DNA of 64,000 nucleotides from Acidilutibacter cellobiosedens (GTDB lineage: Bacteria; Bacillota; Clostridia; Tissierellales; Acidilutibacteraceae). Shown here piece by piece: positions 43,147 to 51,340 of the stretch. The first letter of the stretch is position 1. Each line of letters starts with the position of its first letter. The position numbers and the translations under genes were made by a program. Location of the stretch: the NCBI RefSeq assembly GCF_004103715.1, contig NZ_CP035282.1, positions 62,001 to 126,000 of the forward strand. The letters run 5' to 3'. The notes below the pieces were generated by a model. The model was given only the letters and a program-made list of their open reading frames with translations. It was not told the origin of the DNA and ran no database searches.

Positions 43147-43169
43147 GAGCCTATTTTGTACTAATGATT
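43147..43169 (+). repeat. Cassette-boundary direct repeat, copy 4
   Basis: GAGCCTATTTTGTACTAATG plus ATT; 956 bases after copy 3. As in copy 3 the ATG at its end (43164) opens a reading frame. Confidence 0.7.
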
Positions 43170-43352
43170 CAAAATTATTTGTCGGAAGCAGAGAAAGAAT
43201 CATTTTATGATTTTATTGCGATACGGCATTACCAACTGCAGGCAACCATCGTAGAAATATGTGGTCTTGACTGTATTGATAAACAATTTATAGACAAGCA
43301 GCTCAGCTGGCTCATTAACTGGCGCAAGCAATATGTCAAGGAGCGCGGTTGA
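43164..43352 (+). CDS. Small hypothetical protein starting in repeat copy 4
   Basis: A 62-residue protein (MIQNYLSEAEKESFYDFIAI, ending WLINWRKQYVKERG), helical and not recognised. Its start codon is the last part of repeat copy 4, and its stop lies one base before the start of the phosphotransferase remnant, so both probably travelled together. No separate ribosome site is evident, which lowers confidence. Confidence 0.4.
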   Translation: MIQNYLSEAEKESFYDFIAIRHYQLQATIVEICGLDCIDKQFIDKQLSWLINWRKQYVKERG

Positions 43353-43353
43353 T

Positions 43354-43827
43354 ATGAAAGATATCCTGGGCTATGCGTCTTTTGCGGATATTTCAAAATA
43401 CAACTATAAAAAAACAGAATTCTTAATGATGAAACGTGTGGCAGAACTTGAAGTGCTAATGTCGAAACCAGTTGGTTTTGGTGTCTGCGATGAAGGGAAA
43501 GGCGTATATACCCTTTTGACGTGGTGCGAAGGAACAGATGTAGAAACTCTTTTGCCGATGTGTTCCAAAAGAGAATAATACGTTTTAGGAGTTGACTCCG
43601 GTAGAATTTTATGCAGGGTACATTCCATTTACCCAGAGGAAAAGCTTGATGATTGGCTGTTACGGTTTTACGAGACAAACAACAGCCGGCTGACATCATA
43701 TCAAAAATGCGACGTCGATTTTGAAGGAGACAGATTGATTTTTGATTATCTCATTAAGAACAAACACTTGCTGAAGGATCATCCTCAATGTTTTATGCGT
43801 GGGGATTACCATATCGGCATATGGTGA
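43354..43827 (+). pseudogene. Aminoglycoside-phosphotransferase-like gene, nonsense and truncation
   Basis: MKDILGYASFADISKYNYKK, then LLTWCEGTDVETLLPMCSKR, an in-frame TAA at 43576-43578 and, in the same frame, YVLGVDSGRILCRVHSIYPE, LIFDYLIKNKHLLKDHPQCF and RGDYHIG, the kinase catalytic loop (normally HGDYH). A single CAA-to-TAA change explains the stop, and the C-terminal third is missing after TGA 43827. Relatives phosphorylate aminoglycosides or other small molecules. No working product is expected. Confidence 0.75.
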
Positions 43828-43977
43828 ATATGGAAACATTGAGATAAAATAAAAAAATGAAGTCCGGCATGGTTTTTGATATTTTGTTAAAACAAATTTC
43901 TATTTAATTTAGGGGATTCTAATTTACACTTATAATTCGTCCTACAGTAAATTAACTCTATCCTGAATAAAACTTGA

Positions 43978-44037
43978 TTGACAATCAAAAATGAAAACTG
44001 TATACTGTAATCAGTGTTACATGTAATACTCATTACA
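43978..44037 (+). promoter_or_regulatory. Promoter and overlapping dyads before MFS operon
   Basis: TTGACA (43978-43983), 17-base spacer, TATACT (44001-44006): near-consensus. Right after it come TGTAA-N6-TTACA (44006-44021) and TGTAAT-N4-ATTACA (44022-44037), which share the palindrome TTACATGTAA. Position over the transcription start suggests repression; TACA/TGTA dyads are typical of BlaI/CopY-type repressors, but no such gene is seen nearby. Confidence 0.7.
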
Positions 44038-44076
44038 ATAATTTTATATTAAAAACTGAAAAGAGGTATCATAAAT

Positions 44077-45303
44077 ATGGAATCCAAAAAAAGGTTCACG
44101 CCAGCCGTGACTGTCATTCTTTTGTTCGGAATCATTAGTTTGCTGGGGGATGTGGTCTATGAAAGCGCCCGCAGCGTGAACAGTCAATACCTGAATTTGC
44201 TGGGAGTCAGTGCGGCCAAGGTCGGGCTGGTCTTTGGAATCGGGGAATTTTTGGGATACTTTCTCAGATTGATTGCTGGCGTGTGGTCGGACAAGAGTGG
44301 AAAATATTGGATGTTTATGTTTGTTGGTTATGGTATGTTGCTGGTTGTACCGTTCATGGGCTTTACTATGAACTGGAATATCCTCGTTGTCCTGATTCTT
44401 ATGGAGCGGATCGGAAAAGCTCTGCGCAATCCGGCAAAAGATACGGTGTTATCCTGCGTTGCGGAGAATCAGGTCGGGGTCGGGTTTGCTTTTGGCCTTC
44501 AGGAGGCACTGGATCAGATAGGTGCTTTTGCTGGCCCGCTGATTTTTACAGCGGTATTTTATTTTACGGGGAAAAACGGGATCGTCCAGTACCAGATAGG
44601 GTATAAATGGCTGTTTATTGCGGTTATTTTTCTCATGCTCTTTTTAACCTATGCTTACCGCCGAGTAAAAAGAGATGAGCTAATTCCTGCTGTGGCCAAA
44701 AGGGAGTTCCAAACGGAAAAACTAAAACCGATCTTCTGGATTTATACGGCGTTCACATTTTTTTGTACGTTGGGCTTTGTCAATTTCAGCGTCATTGGCT
44801 ATCATCTGAAGGACAAGGGCCTTATGTCAGACGGAAATATCACACTGCTCTACTCGGTTGCTATGATTGTGGATGCCGTGACGGCTTTGTTCATTGGGAA
44901 GGCATATGACCGCATTAAAGCAAAAACCGGTAAGAAAACCGGAGGGTTGCTTGTTCTGGCAGCGATTCCTTTTATTACGCTGCTGCTGCCGTTTTTGACT
45001 TTGAGTGGTTCAATTCCCTTGATCATCGCTGGAATGATGATTTTCGGCATCATCATGGGGACACACGAAACTGTCATGCGCTCAGCTATAGCTGACATTA
45101 CGCCGTTTCATAAACGGGGAACCAGTTACGGCGTTTTCAACACGGCTTACGGGTTGGCCCTGTTCGGCGGATCTGCACTTATGGGCTGGGTGTACGATCT
45201 GAACCAGACGGGAATAATTATAGCATTTACAGGAGTGTCAGAAGTGATCGCCGTTTTGTTCTATTTCATGATGAATCGTATGGTCAAGACGAGTCAGTTA
45301 TAA
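44077..45303 (+). CDS. MFS transporter
   Basis: A 408-residue major facilitator with twelve hydrophobic segments: LFGIISLLGDVVYESARSVN at the start, the loop 2-3 region GVWSDKSGKYW, and AFGLQEALDQIGAFAGPL in segment 5. It fits the YfkF/antibiotic-efflux-like group found next to ChrB-domain genes. Substrate unknown; chromate or a related anion is a guess from the neighbour. Strong own promoter and operators. AAGAGGTAT precedes ATG 44077. Confidence 0.8.
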   Translation: MESKKRFTPAVTVILLFGIISLLGDVVYESARSVNSQYLNLLGVSAAKVGLVFGIGEFLGYFLRLIAGVWSDKSGKYWMFMFVGYGMLLVVPFMGFTMNWNILVVLILMERIGKALRNPAKDTVLSCVAENQVGVGFAFGLQEALDQIGAFAGPLIFTAVFYFTGKNGIVQYQIGYKWLFIAVIFLMLFLTYAYRRVKRDELIPAVAKREFQTEKLKPIFWIYTAFTFFCTLGFVNFSVIGYHLKDKGLMSDGNITLLYSVAMIVDAVTALFIGKAYDRIKAKTGKKTGGLLVLAAIPFITLLLPFLTLSGSIPLIIAGMMIFGIIMGTHETVMRSAIADITPFHKRGTSYGVFNTAYGLALFGGSALMGWVYDLNQTGIIIAFTGVSEVIAVLFYFMMNRMVKTSQL

Positions 45304-45323
45304 AATGAAAGGAGGAAGGCTAT

Positions 45324-45884
45324 ATGAAGCATCAGGAGTGGCTGACGATCAATTACATGCTTCCCAAAGAACCGTCTCGTGTTCGGGTCAGCATATGGAG
45401 AAAACTCAAAAAAAGTGGCGCTGTTATTTTGAGCCAATCGGTCTGGGTTTTACCTATGAGTAAAGACAACGAGGTTTTTATGGAGGATATTTCAAATGAA
45501 ATCCTGAAAAACGGGGGCGAAGCTTATCTGATGAAGATGGCTCCACATGATGAAGGCACCTCAGAACGCATCATAGCCACATTTGACCGAGCAAGGGATG
45601 AGGAATACAGAGAATTTCTTGAGCAATGTGACGACCTGCTCCATGAATTGGAAAAGGAATCTGAGCGGAGAAAATTTACCTTTGCGGAGCTTGAGGAAAA
45701 TGAGACTGAGCTTCAAAAGCTGGTTGATTGGTATCAGAAAATTACTCAGCGTGATTTTCACGGAGCCTCCCTGCGTTCCTCCGTTGATGGAAAGCTGGAA
45801 GAGTGTAGGGCACGGCTGGATGTATTCATCGCAGAGGTATATCGGCAAAATGATGAATCTCTGAATAGTGAGGGAAAGCCATGA
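45324..45884 (+). CDS. ChrB-domain (chromate resistance-associated) protein
   Basis: A 186-residue protein like the N-terminal domain of ChrB: LTINYMLPKEPSRVRVSIWR, KKSGAVILSQSVWVLP, and LEQCDDLLHELEKE. ChrB proteins regulate or assist chromate resistance; this short form lacks the C-terminal enzyme-like domain. AAAGGAGG precedes ATG 45324. It follows the MFS gene by 20 bases and overlaps the YkvA gene, so all three form one operon. Confidence 0.75.
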   Translation: MKHQEWLTINYMLPKEPSRVRVSIWRKLKKSGAVILSQSVWVLPMSKDNEVFMEDISNEILKNGGEAYLMKMAPHDEGTSERIIATFDRARDEEYREFLEQCDDLLHELEKESERRKFTFAELEENETELQKLVDWYQKITQRDFHGASLRSSVDGKLEECRARLDVFIAEVYRQNDESLNSEGKP

Positions 45885-46249
45885 CCATGAAAGAAAGAGC
45901 CAACAAATTAAAAACGGATATTCCCGCCGTATATATCGCGTTGAAGAAGAAAGAGACTCCGACGATTGCAAAGGTGTGTGCAGCAATTACTGTCGCCTAC
46001 GCCTTATCTCCAATTGACCTTATCCCAGATTTTATTCCGGTGCTTGGATATGTGGATGATGTTGTCATCCTGCCCGCTCTGGTGACGTTAACGATCAAGC
46101 TGATTCCACGTGACATTTTTGAGCAATGTCGGAATGAATCCAAAGGACTGTGGCAGGACGGAAAATTAAAAAAATGGTATTATGCACTGCCACTTATCGC
46201 TTTTTGGTGCTTTATCCTGTATTTGATTGTGAAAGTGATATGGTTTTAA
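45881..46249 (+). CDS. YkvA family (DUF1232) membrane protein
   Basis: A 122-residue protein with the DUF1232 signature AYALSPIDLIPDFIPVLGYV and VDDVVILPALVTL, plus a C-terminal membrane segment (about 102-120). The family is widespread and of unknown function. It overlaps the ChrB-domain gene by 4 bases (ATGA) and is last in the operon. No terminator is obvious directly after it. Confidence 0.85.
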   Translation: MTMKERANKLKTDIPAVYIALKKKETPTIAKVCAAITVAYALSPIDLIPDFIPVLGYVDDVVILPALVTLTIKLIPRDIFEQCRNESKGLWQDGKLKKWYYALPLIAFWCFILYLIVKVIWF

Positions 46250-46717
46250 TTTGTTTATTAAATATGTAGCAAAATTTTTAATAAAAAGTTACTTGGGATT
46301 TTGTTTTTGACTATGTCTCAAGCATTATATTTCCATTAGTAATATATCAAACCTTAAATTGTAGGGACTGGCACTGGGAGCGGTATGGCAGTTATGTTTC
46401 TATATATTTTATTGACACTGATAATCTTATAGATATTCTACCTTACATATTGTGAATAGAATCTCCGTAAATATATGAGAATCTTTTTTATACTATTAAA
46501 TCCGGAGCTGTTTTTGATAGTAGCCTCCTACCTTTTTAAACGGCAAAGATTTTTCAATAATCTTTGCTGTTTTTGTACTAAGAATACCCCGGGTTAGACC
46601 TGAGATTCAGTAGAACTTTAGCGGTGAATCTCCAAAAATAACCTTCGAGTGATAAAATAATTTGTGGTTTGCTTTTGGAGCGGTTAAAAAATAAATCAGG
46701 TGTTTAATAAATATATA
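46250..46717 (+). other. Degenerate intergenic DNA with possible transporter remnant
   Basis: No intact gene. A short reading around 46362-46435 (GTGTGSGMAVMFLYILLTLI) resembles the last membrane segment of an MFS exporter, so a transporter gene may have decayed here. GCAAAGATT (46543-46551) pairs with AATCTTTGC (46559-46567) and is followed by TGTTTTTG, a terminator. A weak look-alike of the cassette repeat (TTTTTGTACTAAGAATAC) follows it. Confidence 0.4.
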
Positions 46718-46778
46718 GTCAAGTACTTGACAAAATAATCGTCAGGTACTATACTAATATTAAAGTCAGGTACTTGAC
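46718..46778 (+). promoter_or_regulatory. Promoter with three near-identical operators
   Basis: TTGACA (46727-46732), 17-base spacer, TATACT (46750-46755). Three copies of one 14-base dyad lie at 46718-46731 (GTCAAGTACTTGAC, perfect palindrome), 46741-46754 (GTCAGGTACTATAC) and 46765-46778 (GTCAGGTACTTGAC), 23-24 bases apart. They cover the -35, the spacer/-10 and the transcribed start. The MarR-type protein encoded downstream is the likely ligand-responsive repressor. Confidence 0.75.
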
Positions 46779-46963
46779 TTAAATATTAGTATTTATGAAT
46801 GAAAATAATGAGTAATATCAAAACACCAATTGTAGAATAATCCACAAACGACGACTTAGAACAACATCGCAAGATTATGGAAAAATCAAAGGATTCCATG
46901 GTGATTTAAGTGACAAAGAACTTGAAAAGTATATCCAGATAATGGAAGGCTAGTAATACGGTA

Positions 46964-47182
46964 ATGATTTTGCAGAGGACCACGAGTGGCCTGAAGAGTA
47001 TGATAAAAACTCGAAGAAGTCTTTTGCTAAATTCTTGGTATGTTCTGAAAGAATTTCATAGAATATTGAAGCCTGAAGGATTGTTGTCCATAATGGAGGA
47101 GAAAGTGTTCAATATGGTCTATCTTTCTCCAAAGGGATTAACGGAGATTGTGTCAGTGGGACTGTTTATAGAACAGGAATAA
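46964..47182 (+). pseudogene. SAM-dependent methyltransferase fragment
   Basis: About 70 residues containing LKEFHRILKPEGLLSIMEE, the post-motif block of class I methyltransferases (usually ...RVLKPGGxL...), and a tail like ...IVSVGLFIEQE. The N-terminal SAM-binding half is absent; the preceding sequence from about 46800 is full of stops. It lies between the triple-operator promoter and the MarR gene and is probably a remnant of the original first gene of that operon. Confidence 0.5.
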
Positions 47183-47229
47183 TTTGAGAATGATAATGAG
47201 CACACAATAAATTTTAGGAGGAAATAACA

Positions 47230-47844
47230 ATGAGCGAGATCAAAGTAGTAATCAATGAACAATTACAACAGCTTCAAATGTTGATGCATCGAGCGTCGTT
47301 TCACGATTTTATAAGAGGCGGTTGGGTACATAACCCATACCGGGGGCAAGGCCGGGTACTGGCGATTCTCAAAATGAAGCCGGAAATCAGCCAAAAAGAA
47401 CTGACCTATTTACTGAATATGAGCAAACAGTCCCTTGCGGAACTGCTCGCAAAGCTGGAAAAGAGCGGATATATTACGCGTGAACCTTCGGAAGAAGATA
47501 AGCGCATTATGACAATCAAACTGACCGAAGAAGGTATGAAAGCCGCTGAGAACGTTGATGACAAAACATTGGAAACAGAAAAAATTCTCGACTGCCTAAA
47601 TGATGAGGAACTCGCCGCTTTCAGTGATTATCTCGGCCGCATTATCAAGCGGTACGAGGAGCAATTCCCCGACGAGGATTTTGAACAGCGCCACAAGTCA
47701 ATGGAAGAGTTTATGTCGCAGCACGGATACGGTCATGGATTTGGCGGTTTCGGTGGTCACAGCGTACACGACGAATTTCACGGAAATCACGATGATGATT
47801 TCTTCGGCAGACACAAGCACCACAACGATTGGAGAGGGCGCTGA
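47230..47844 (+). CDS. MarR-family regulator with histidine-rich C-terminal tail
   Basis: A 204-residue MarR-type repressor: winged helix with GRVLAILKMKPEISQKELTY, NMSKQSLAELLAKLEKSGYI and the wing EPSEEDKRIMTIKLTEEG. After residue 160 comes a tail with about ten histidines among Gly, Asp and Phe (HGYGHGFGGFGGHSVHDEFH and on). Normal MarR proteins end near 150, so the tail is extra and may bind metal ions. AGGAGG precedes ATG 47230. It probably represses its own operon through the GTCAnGTACTTGAC sites upstream. Confidence 0.85.
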   Translation: MSEIKVVINEQLQQLQMLMHRASFHDFIRGGWVHNPYRGQGRVLAILKMKPEISQKELTYLLNMSKQSLAELLAKLEKSGYITREPSEEDKRIMTIKLTEEGMKAAENVDDKTLETEKILDCLNDEELAAFSDYLGRIIKRYEEQFPDEDFEQRHKSMEEFMSQHGYGHGFGGFGGHSVHDEFHGNHDDDFFGRHKHHNDWRGR

Positions 47845-47938
47845 ACTATGGAAGCTAAACAATATGCCGTCTTAGGTGAACAAGCATGCCCTTTGAGTCT
47901 TGAATATGAGCTATTATTACCCTTAAGGAGGTATAAAA

Positions 47939-48226
47939 ATGACAGATATTAATTTAATAGTGTCACCTGATGTAAAAAAGATATTGCCGGATGTCCTGAT
48001 TGAGTATCTTTGGAAACTTGTATTGAGTAACGAAAGGTCAACAAATGAGAGTCAGTCATTTGCCCTTGAGGTCGGAGAATTGAGTGGAAGAAATGTTCAA
48101 GATATACTTCACGCATACAATTTTGGCCGCTCGATAGGAAAACATCGGGTATTTGGGCTGGAACCTGTTTGCTGTAAGCTGCGGGTATCCAGGTCTCAAA
48201 ATGGTTATCAAATGTCATTAAATTAG
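47939..48226 (+). CDS. Conserved hypothetical protein, 95 aa (DUF960-like?)
   Basis: A 95-residue alpha/beta protein: MTDINLIVSPDVKKILPDVL, then LIEYLWKLVL, and VFGLEPVCCKLRVSRSQNGY. The layout vaguely recalls DUF960 proteins, but identity is not certain. AAGGAGG about 8 bases before ATG 47939. It lies between the MarR gene and the DtxR-type gene in the same direction. Function unknown. Confidence 0.6.
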   Translation: MTDINLIVSPDVKKILPDVLIEYLWKLVLSNERSTNESQSFALEVGELSGRNVQDILHAYNFGRSIGKHRVFGLEPVCCKLRVSRSQNGYQMSLN

Positions 48227-48279
48227 GATTAGGACGTTGCCGTTTTGAATGAGCAAAGATCAAGAGGTGATTTTATTGT

Positions 48280-48729
48280 ATGAATGAATCAGCAGAAAAC
48301 TACTTAAAAACTCTTTTAATTTTACAGAAAAAACTTGGTGAAGTTCGTTCGATTGATGTTGCAAATGAGCTTGGTATTTCGAAGCCGAGTGTCAGTGTCG
48401 CAATGAAGAAGCTCCGTAAAGAGGGTTTCGTCAATATGGATGCGAACCACAACCTCATTCTGACCGAGGATGGAGTAAATTACGCAAATTCCATTCTTGA
48501 ACGCCATGCGGTAATTGAAAGATATCTGATAGAGATACTCAATGTCGATGAAAAGATCGCACATAGAGATTCATGCCGTATGGAGCATTTAGTGAGCGAA
48601 GAAACTTTCACTAAAATCAAGGAAAGTTACGCGAGGATAACTCATAATTGTCTTGCAGGTGATTACACCTTAGTGCCTCCAACTATACTCATTTCTGATA
48701 TTGAAACTTCAGATAATGACATGAAGTAG
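48280..48729 (+). CDS. DtxR/MntR-family metal-dependent regulator
   Basis: A 149-residue regulator: N-terminal winged helix (AENYLKTLLILQKKLGEVRS, SIDVANELGISKPSVSVAMKKL) and the metal-binding/dimerisation domain with HAVIERYLIEIL, HRDSCRMEHLVSEE, where the Cys, Glu and His ligands of the family are visible. It should sense iron or manganese. It could control feoAB at 51341 or other metal genes; that link is inferred from function only. AAGAGGTGA precedes ATG 48280. Confidence 0.85.
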   Translation: MNESAENYLKTLLILQKKLGEVRSIDVANELGISKPSVSVAMKKLRKEGFVNMDANHNLILTEDGVNYANSILERHAVIERYLIEILNVDEKIAHRDSCRMEHLVSEETFTKIKESYARITHNCLAGDYTLVPPTILISDIETSDNDMK

Positions 48730-48863
48730 TAAGATTTTATTTCTAATAGGCAATATTTTGAAAATCAAAAGGGAATACAGGTGGGAAATGATGGTGTCCG
48801 CTCAAGCTGTCGTAGCACATTTAGCCAAATAAGCTATCTGGTACTATAACGGTTTCATATTTT

Positions 48864-49439
48864 TCACACAATCCACTCTTGTTTCAGTTGCCATAATCCC
48901 GCCTGCACACTTTCTACACCAGCGGTATCGCCTGCCTTTATCTTTTCATGATGGCGAAACAGCCTTTGCCAACTATCTTGCACTTGATGCTTTAATTCTG
49001 GGTAAAAATTCGTGAGGATTATGTCACTTTCTCGCCGAATTCCATAACCAACAAGCATTTGTCGAAACCGTTTCTCATCAGATTCAGTTTCTCCGATATA
49101 TTGGAGGCGTAAAATCTTATTCCAGTCGTACATATCGAAGAATATCGCTTCATCTGTCGGAATACACAACCGCAAAATTCTGCTGTCGCTTGATTGTTCG
49201 ATACTATATAAATCTCTAAAAGCCCAATAAGGATATTCAGCTCCCTTCGGCTTTGGTAGATATTTTTCCGCTGCTATGGCAAACCAACCGTATACCGCTA
49301 CAAAAATCGGAGCACTTTCTTCATATTTTTTTATAACATATTCCTGTTTAGAAAAACAAATACCATCTCGCTCAAGAGAGTTAACTACAACTTCTGATTG
49401 GGAGGAATAGAGCATTACCGTATTATCTGTGTTACCCAT
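48864..49439 (-). CDS. DUF3841 protein, copy 1 (downstream)
   Basis: A 191-residue protein of the DUF3841 family: VVVNSLERDGICFSKQEYVI, PIFVAVYGWFAIAAEKYL, YPYWAFRD and a tail DSWQRLFRHHEKI...LWQLKQEWIV. The function of the family is not known. Its 5' end overlaps the 3' end of the second DUF3841 gene by 25 bases, so the two are co-translated. GGGAGG about 10 bases before ATG 49439 supports the start. Confidence 0.75.
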   Translation of the reverse strand: MGNTDNTVMLYSSQSEVVVNSLERDGICFSKQEYVIKKYEESAPIFVAVYGWFAIAAEKYLPKPKGAEYPYWAFRDLYSIEQSSDSRILRLCIPTDEAIFFDMYDWNKILRLQYIGETESDEKRFRQMLVGYGIRRESDIILTNFYPELKHQVQDSWQRLFRHHEKIKAGDTAGVESVQAGLWQLKQEWIV

Positions 49440-49972
49440 TTTTTTCTAACCTCCCATATAATACCATATTTTTCGTTGCTGCCGAGAATGATAGAATCGT
49501 CAAACAATCGGCTCCAACTGTCAATTATTTTTCTTTTTATTTGAGGATAAAACTGTGACATATATGCTTTAGTATCGCTTACACCATATTGTTCCAGAAG
49601 TTGTCGGTGATGTTTGGCATCTTGTTCGTCTGCCGGAATATAGGAATAATTTAGGATTGTACCCCATTTGTCGATATTCACCATTGTGATTAAGGACGGG
49701 TCTAATGTAAGTTCCAGTATGATAGTTCCCTTACTTGGTAGCATGGTTGCCTCCTTTGTGAGAGATACCCATATAGGATATCCTGTATCATCTGGCTTTT
49801 GGGAAGCGCTGGGGATATTTCTTACCAGCCAATCATACGCCTCCAACACCAAATATGCATGTTCATCTAAATCTTTGAAAATATATTCCCTTTTAGCAAT
49901 ATATCTACCAGTTTCGTTAAGTTCTTTGGCGACATTTTCATTCTGTTTTGTCCAGACTATAATGTTGTCCAT
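49415..49972 (-). CDS. DUF3841 protein, copy 2 (upstream)
   Basis: A 185-residue DUF3841 paralogue of its neighbour, sharing the same order of blocks: NVAKELNETGRYIAKREYIF, YPIWVSLTKEA, FYPQIKRKIIDSWSRLF and EVRKKWV at the end. AGGAGG about 9 bases before ATG 49972 favours this start over a longer one that would include the ribosome site. It is likely co-transcribed with the first copy. Confidence 0.75.
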   Translation of the reverse strand: MDNIIVWTKQNENVAKELNETGRYIAKREYIFKDLDEHAYLVLEAYDWLVRNIPSASQKPDDTGYPIWVSLTKEATMLPSKGTIILELTLDPSLITMVNIDKWGTILNYSYIPADEQDAKHHRQLLEQYGVSDTKAYMSQFYPQIKRKIIDSWSRLFDDSIILGSNEKYGIIWEVRKKWVTQIIR

Positions 49973-50025
49973 CAGCTTTAACCTCCTCTCCTGTAGCATA
50001 ACGTTTTACAACGAATGACATTTGT

Positions 50026-50685
50026 TTAATTTATAATTATAACATCAATTTCTGTTGCTCCGCAATGAGTAATAAGTAATTTTTTATACTGTGATGCAAT
50101 TAAATCGAATTCATGGTTGCCCGAAAAGGAATAAACCACGCTTGAAACTCGATGTATACCAGGAGTAATCATTGCCCTACGGCTGTCACTGGTCGGATTT
50201 CCAAAGGCTCCTTTTTCATCATATAGTGTGGGGAGATGCTCAATATTCAGAACATCTTTGCCAATTCCTCGATAGCTCTCACCGTCTGGCGCACGTCTCC
50301 ATTCCACCGTGCCGGATAAACAATCTGTATCGTAAGAACCTACCGAATATCCTGTTGAGATAGAAATTAAATTATTTATATCCACCACATTGTTGATATG
50401 ATATAAATCGTTTCCTTTTACAATACGTCGGAGCATTGCTTCCGCCGCATTGCGGTATGATGTGGGAGATTTACCAAGATTATGATAGGCAGCACGGGTA
50501 TCTTTGATATGTGTAAGTTTAGGCAAATCCGTCATTGTATAACGGGTGTGCAGATTGTTTATTGTTTTATCCAATAAAGCAATAAGCTCCTTAGGGCTTT
50601 CTTTAACATCGGCTTCATAGCTAAATACCATCAAAGCTGCTCCCGGACATAACTCAGATAATTCTTTTGAGATTTTTATATTCAT
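50026..50685 (-). CDS. B3/B4 tRNA-binding domain protein
   Basis: A 219-residue stand-alone B3/B4 domain as found in the beta subunit of phenylalanyl-tRNA synthetase: RAAYHNLGKSPTSYRNAAEA, NNVVDINNLISISTGYSVGS and the C-terminal SGNHEFDLIAS block. Such free-standing domains are thought to hydrolyse mischarged tRNA or free aminoacyl compounds. An AAAGGAG-type site precedes ATG 50685. It is followed in the same direction by the DUF3841 genes. Confidence 0.8.
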   Translation of the reverse strand: MNIKISKELSELCPGAALMVFSYEADVKESPKELIALLDKTINNLHTRYTMTDLPKLTHIKDTRAAYHNLGKSPTSYRNAAEAMLRRIVKGNDLYHINNVVDINNLISISTGYSVGSYDTDCLSGTVEWRRAPDGESYRGIGKDVLNIEHLPTLYDEKGAFGNPTSDSRRAMITPGIHRVSSVVYSFSGNHEFDLIASQYKKLLITHCGATEIDVIIIN

Positions 50686-50767
50686 TTTTTATGCTCCTTT
50701 TCCATGATGTCTGATAGAACCCACGCTAAATGTTTCATGCTACGTAAATCTATTTTCCCTTGTTCAC

Positions 50768-50796
50768 TTGTTAAAGTTGAAGTTCAACTTTAACAA
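50768..50796. repeat. Perfect palindrome, 14-bp arms (operator candidate)
   Basis: TTGTTAAAGTTGAA (50768-50781), central G, TTCAACTTTAACAA (50783-50796). It lies in front of the leftward B3/B4 gene and may be a regulator site, with the pattern of MerR- or ArsR-type operators. No matching regulator gene is adjacent. Confidence 0.65.
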
Positions 50797-51239
50797 CAAT
50801 TCTGTCTTTCATGTTTTTGTGACTACTTTCTTTTCTGTTGTACCCTTTATCAATTTTAGTATATAATGAAAGTTATATTAAGTAAAGCGACACTTTTTGA
50901 ATTTTAAGTTGAGAATATCTCACATATTGGAGGTGTATTATTGAGGACTGACATAAGAGTAATACGATCGGTCACTCTTATATTGTGGAATACTTTGCAC
51001 GAAAACCTAATTGCTGATACAATTGTTTTTTTGTTTTATATGATAAAATGAATATATTTATGTTATACTAAAAATAGATTATTTATATATTAAGCGAGTT
51101 AATGCTTCAATAAATAATGAGCACGGAACAGTAAATAGCATAGCTTAATTTAATTTATCAAAGCTACGGCAGTAGATAAATTGGCCGCAATAGTTATATT
51201 ATATTTACCAATAAATAAATTTGTATTACAAAACTACTG

Positions 51240-51269
51240 TTAACAGTATGCAAAGATATGCTATATAAT
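51240..51269 (+). promoter_or_regulatory. Promoter of feoAB
   Basis: TTAACA (51240-51245), 18-base spacer, TATAAT (51264-51269), about 70 bases before the feoA start. No clear Fur box was seen. Confidence 0.5.
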
Positions 51270-51340
51270 GATTCAGTGTTCATTTTTCATTGTTAAATAA
51301 AGGTTTTAATTTTTATTTCATAAAGAAGGAGGAAATTGCT

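Larger units (their letters stand above)
50686..51340. other. AT-rich intergenic region between B3/B4 and feo genes
   Basis: It holds the 14-bp-arm palindrome at 50768-50796 and the feo promoter at 51240-51269. A possible 35-codon reading starts at TTG 50941 with a TTGGAGGTG site, ends at 51048 and is not recognised. GAGA-ATA-TCTC at about 50911 is a short dyad. No other gene is seen. Confidence 0.5.

Noticed and set aside
46567-46586. Fifth copy of the cassette-boundary repeat
   Set aside because: Only TTTTTGTACTAA matches; it follows a terminator and lacks the GCATCT part, so chance similarity is likely.
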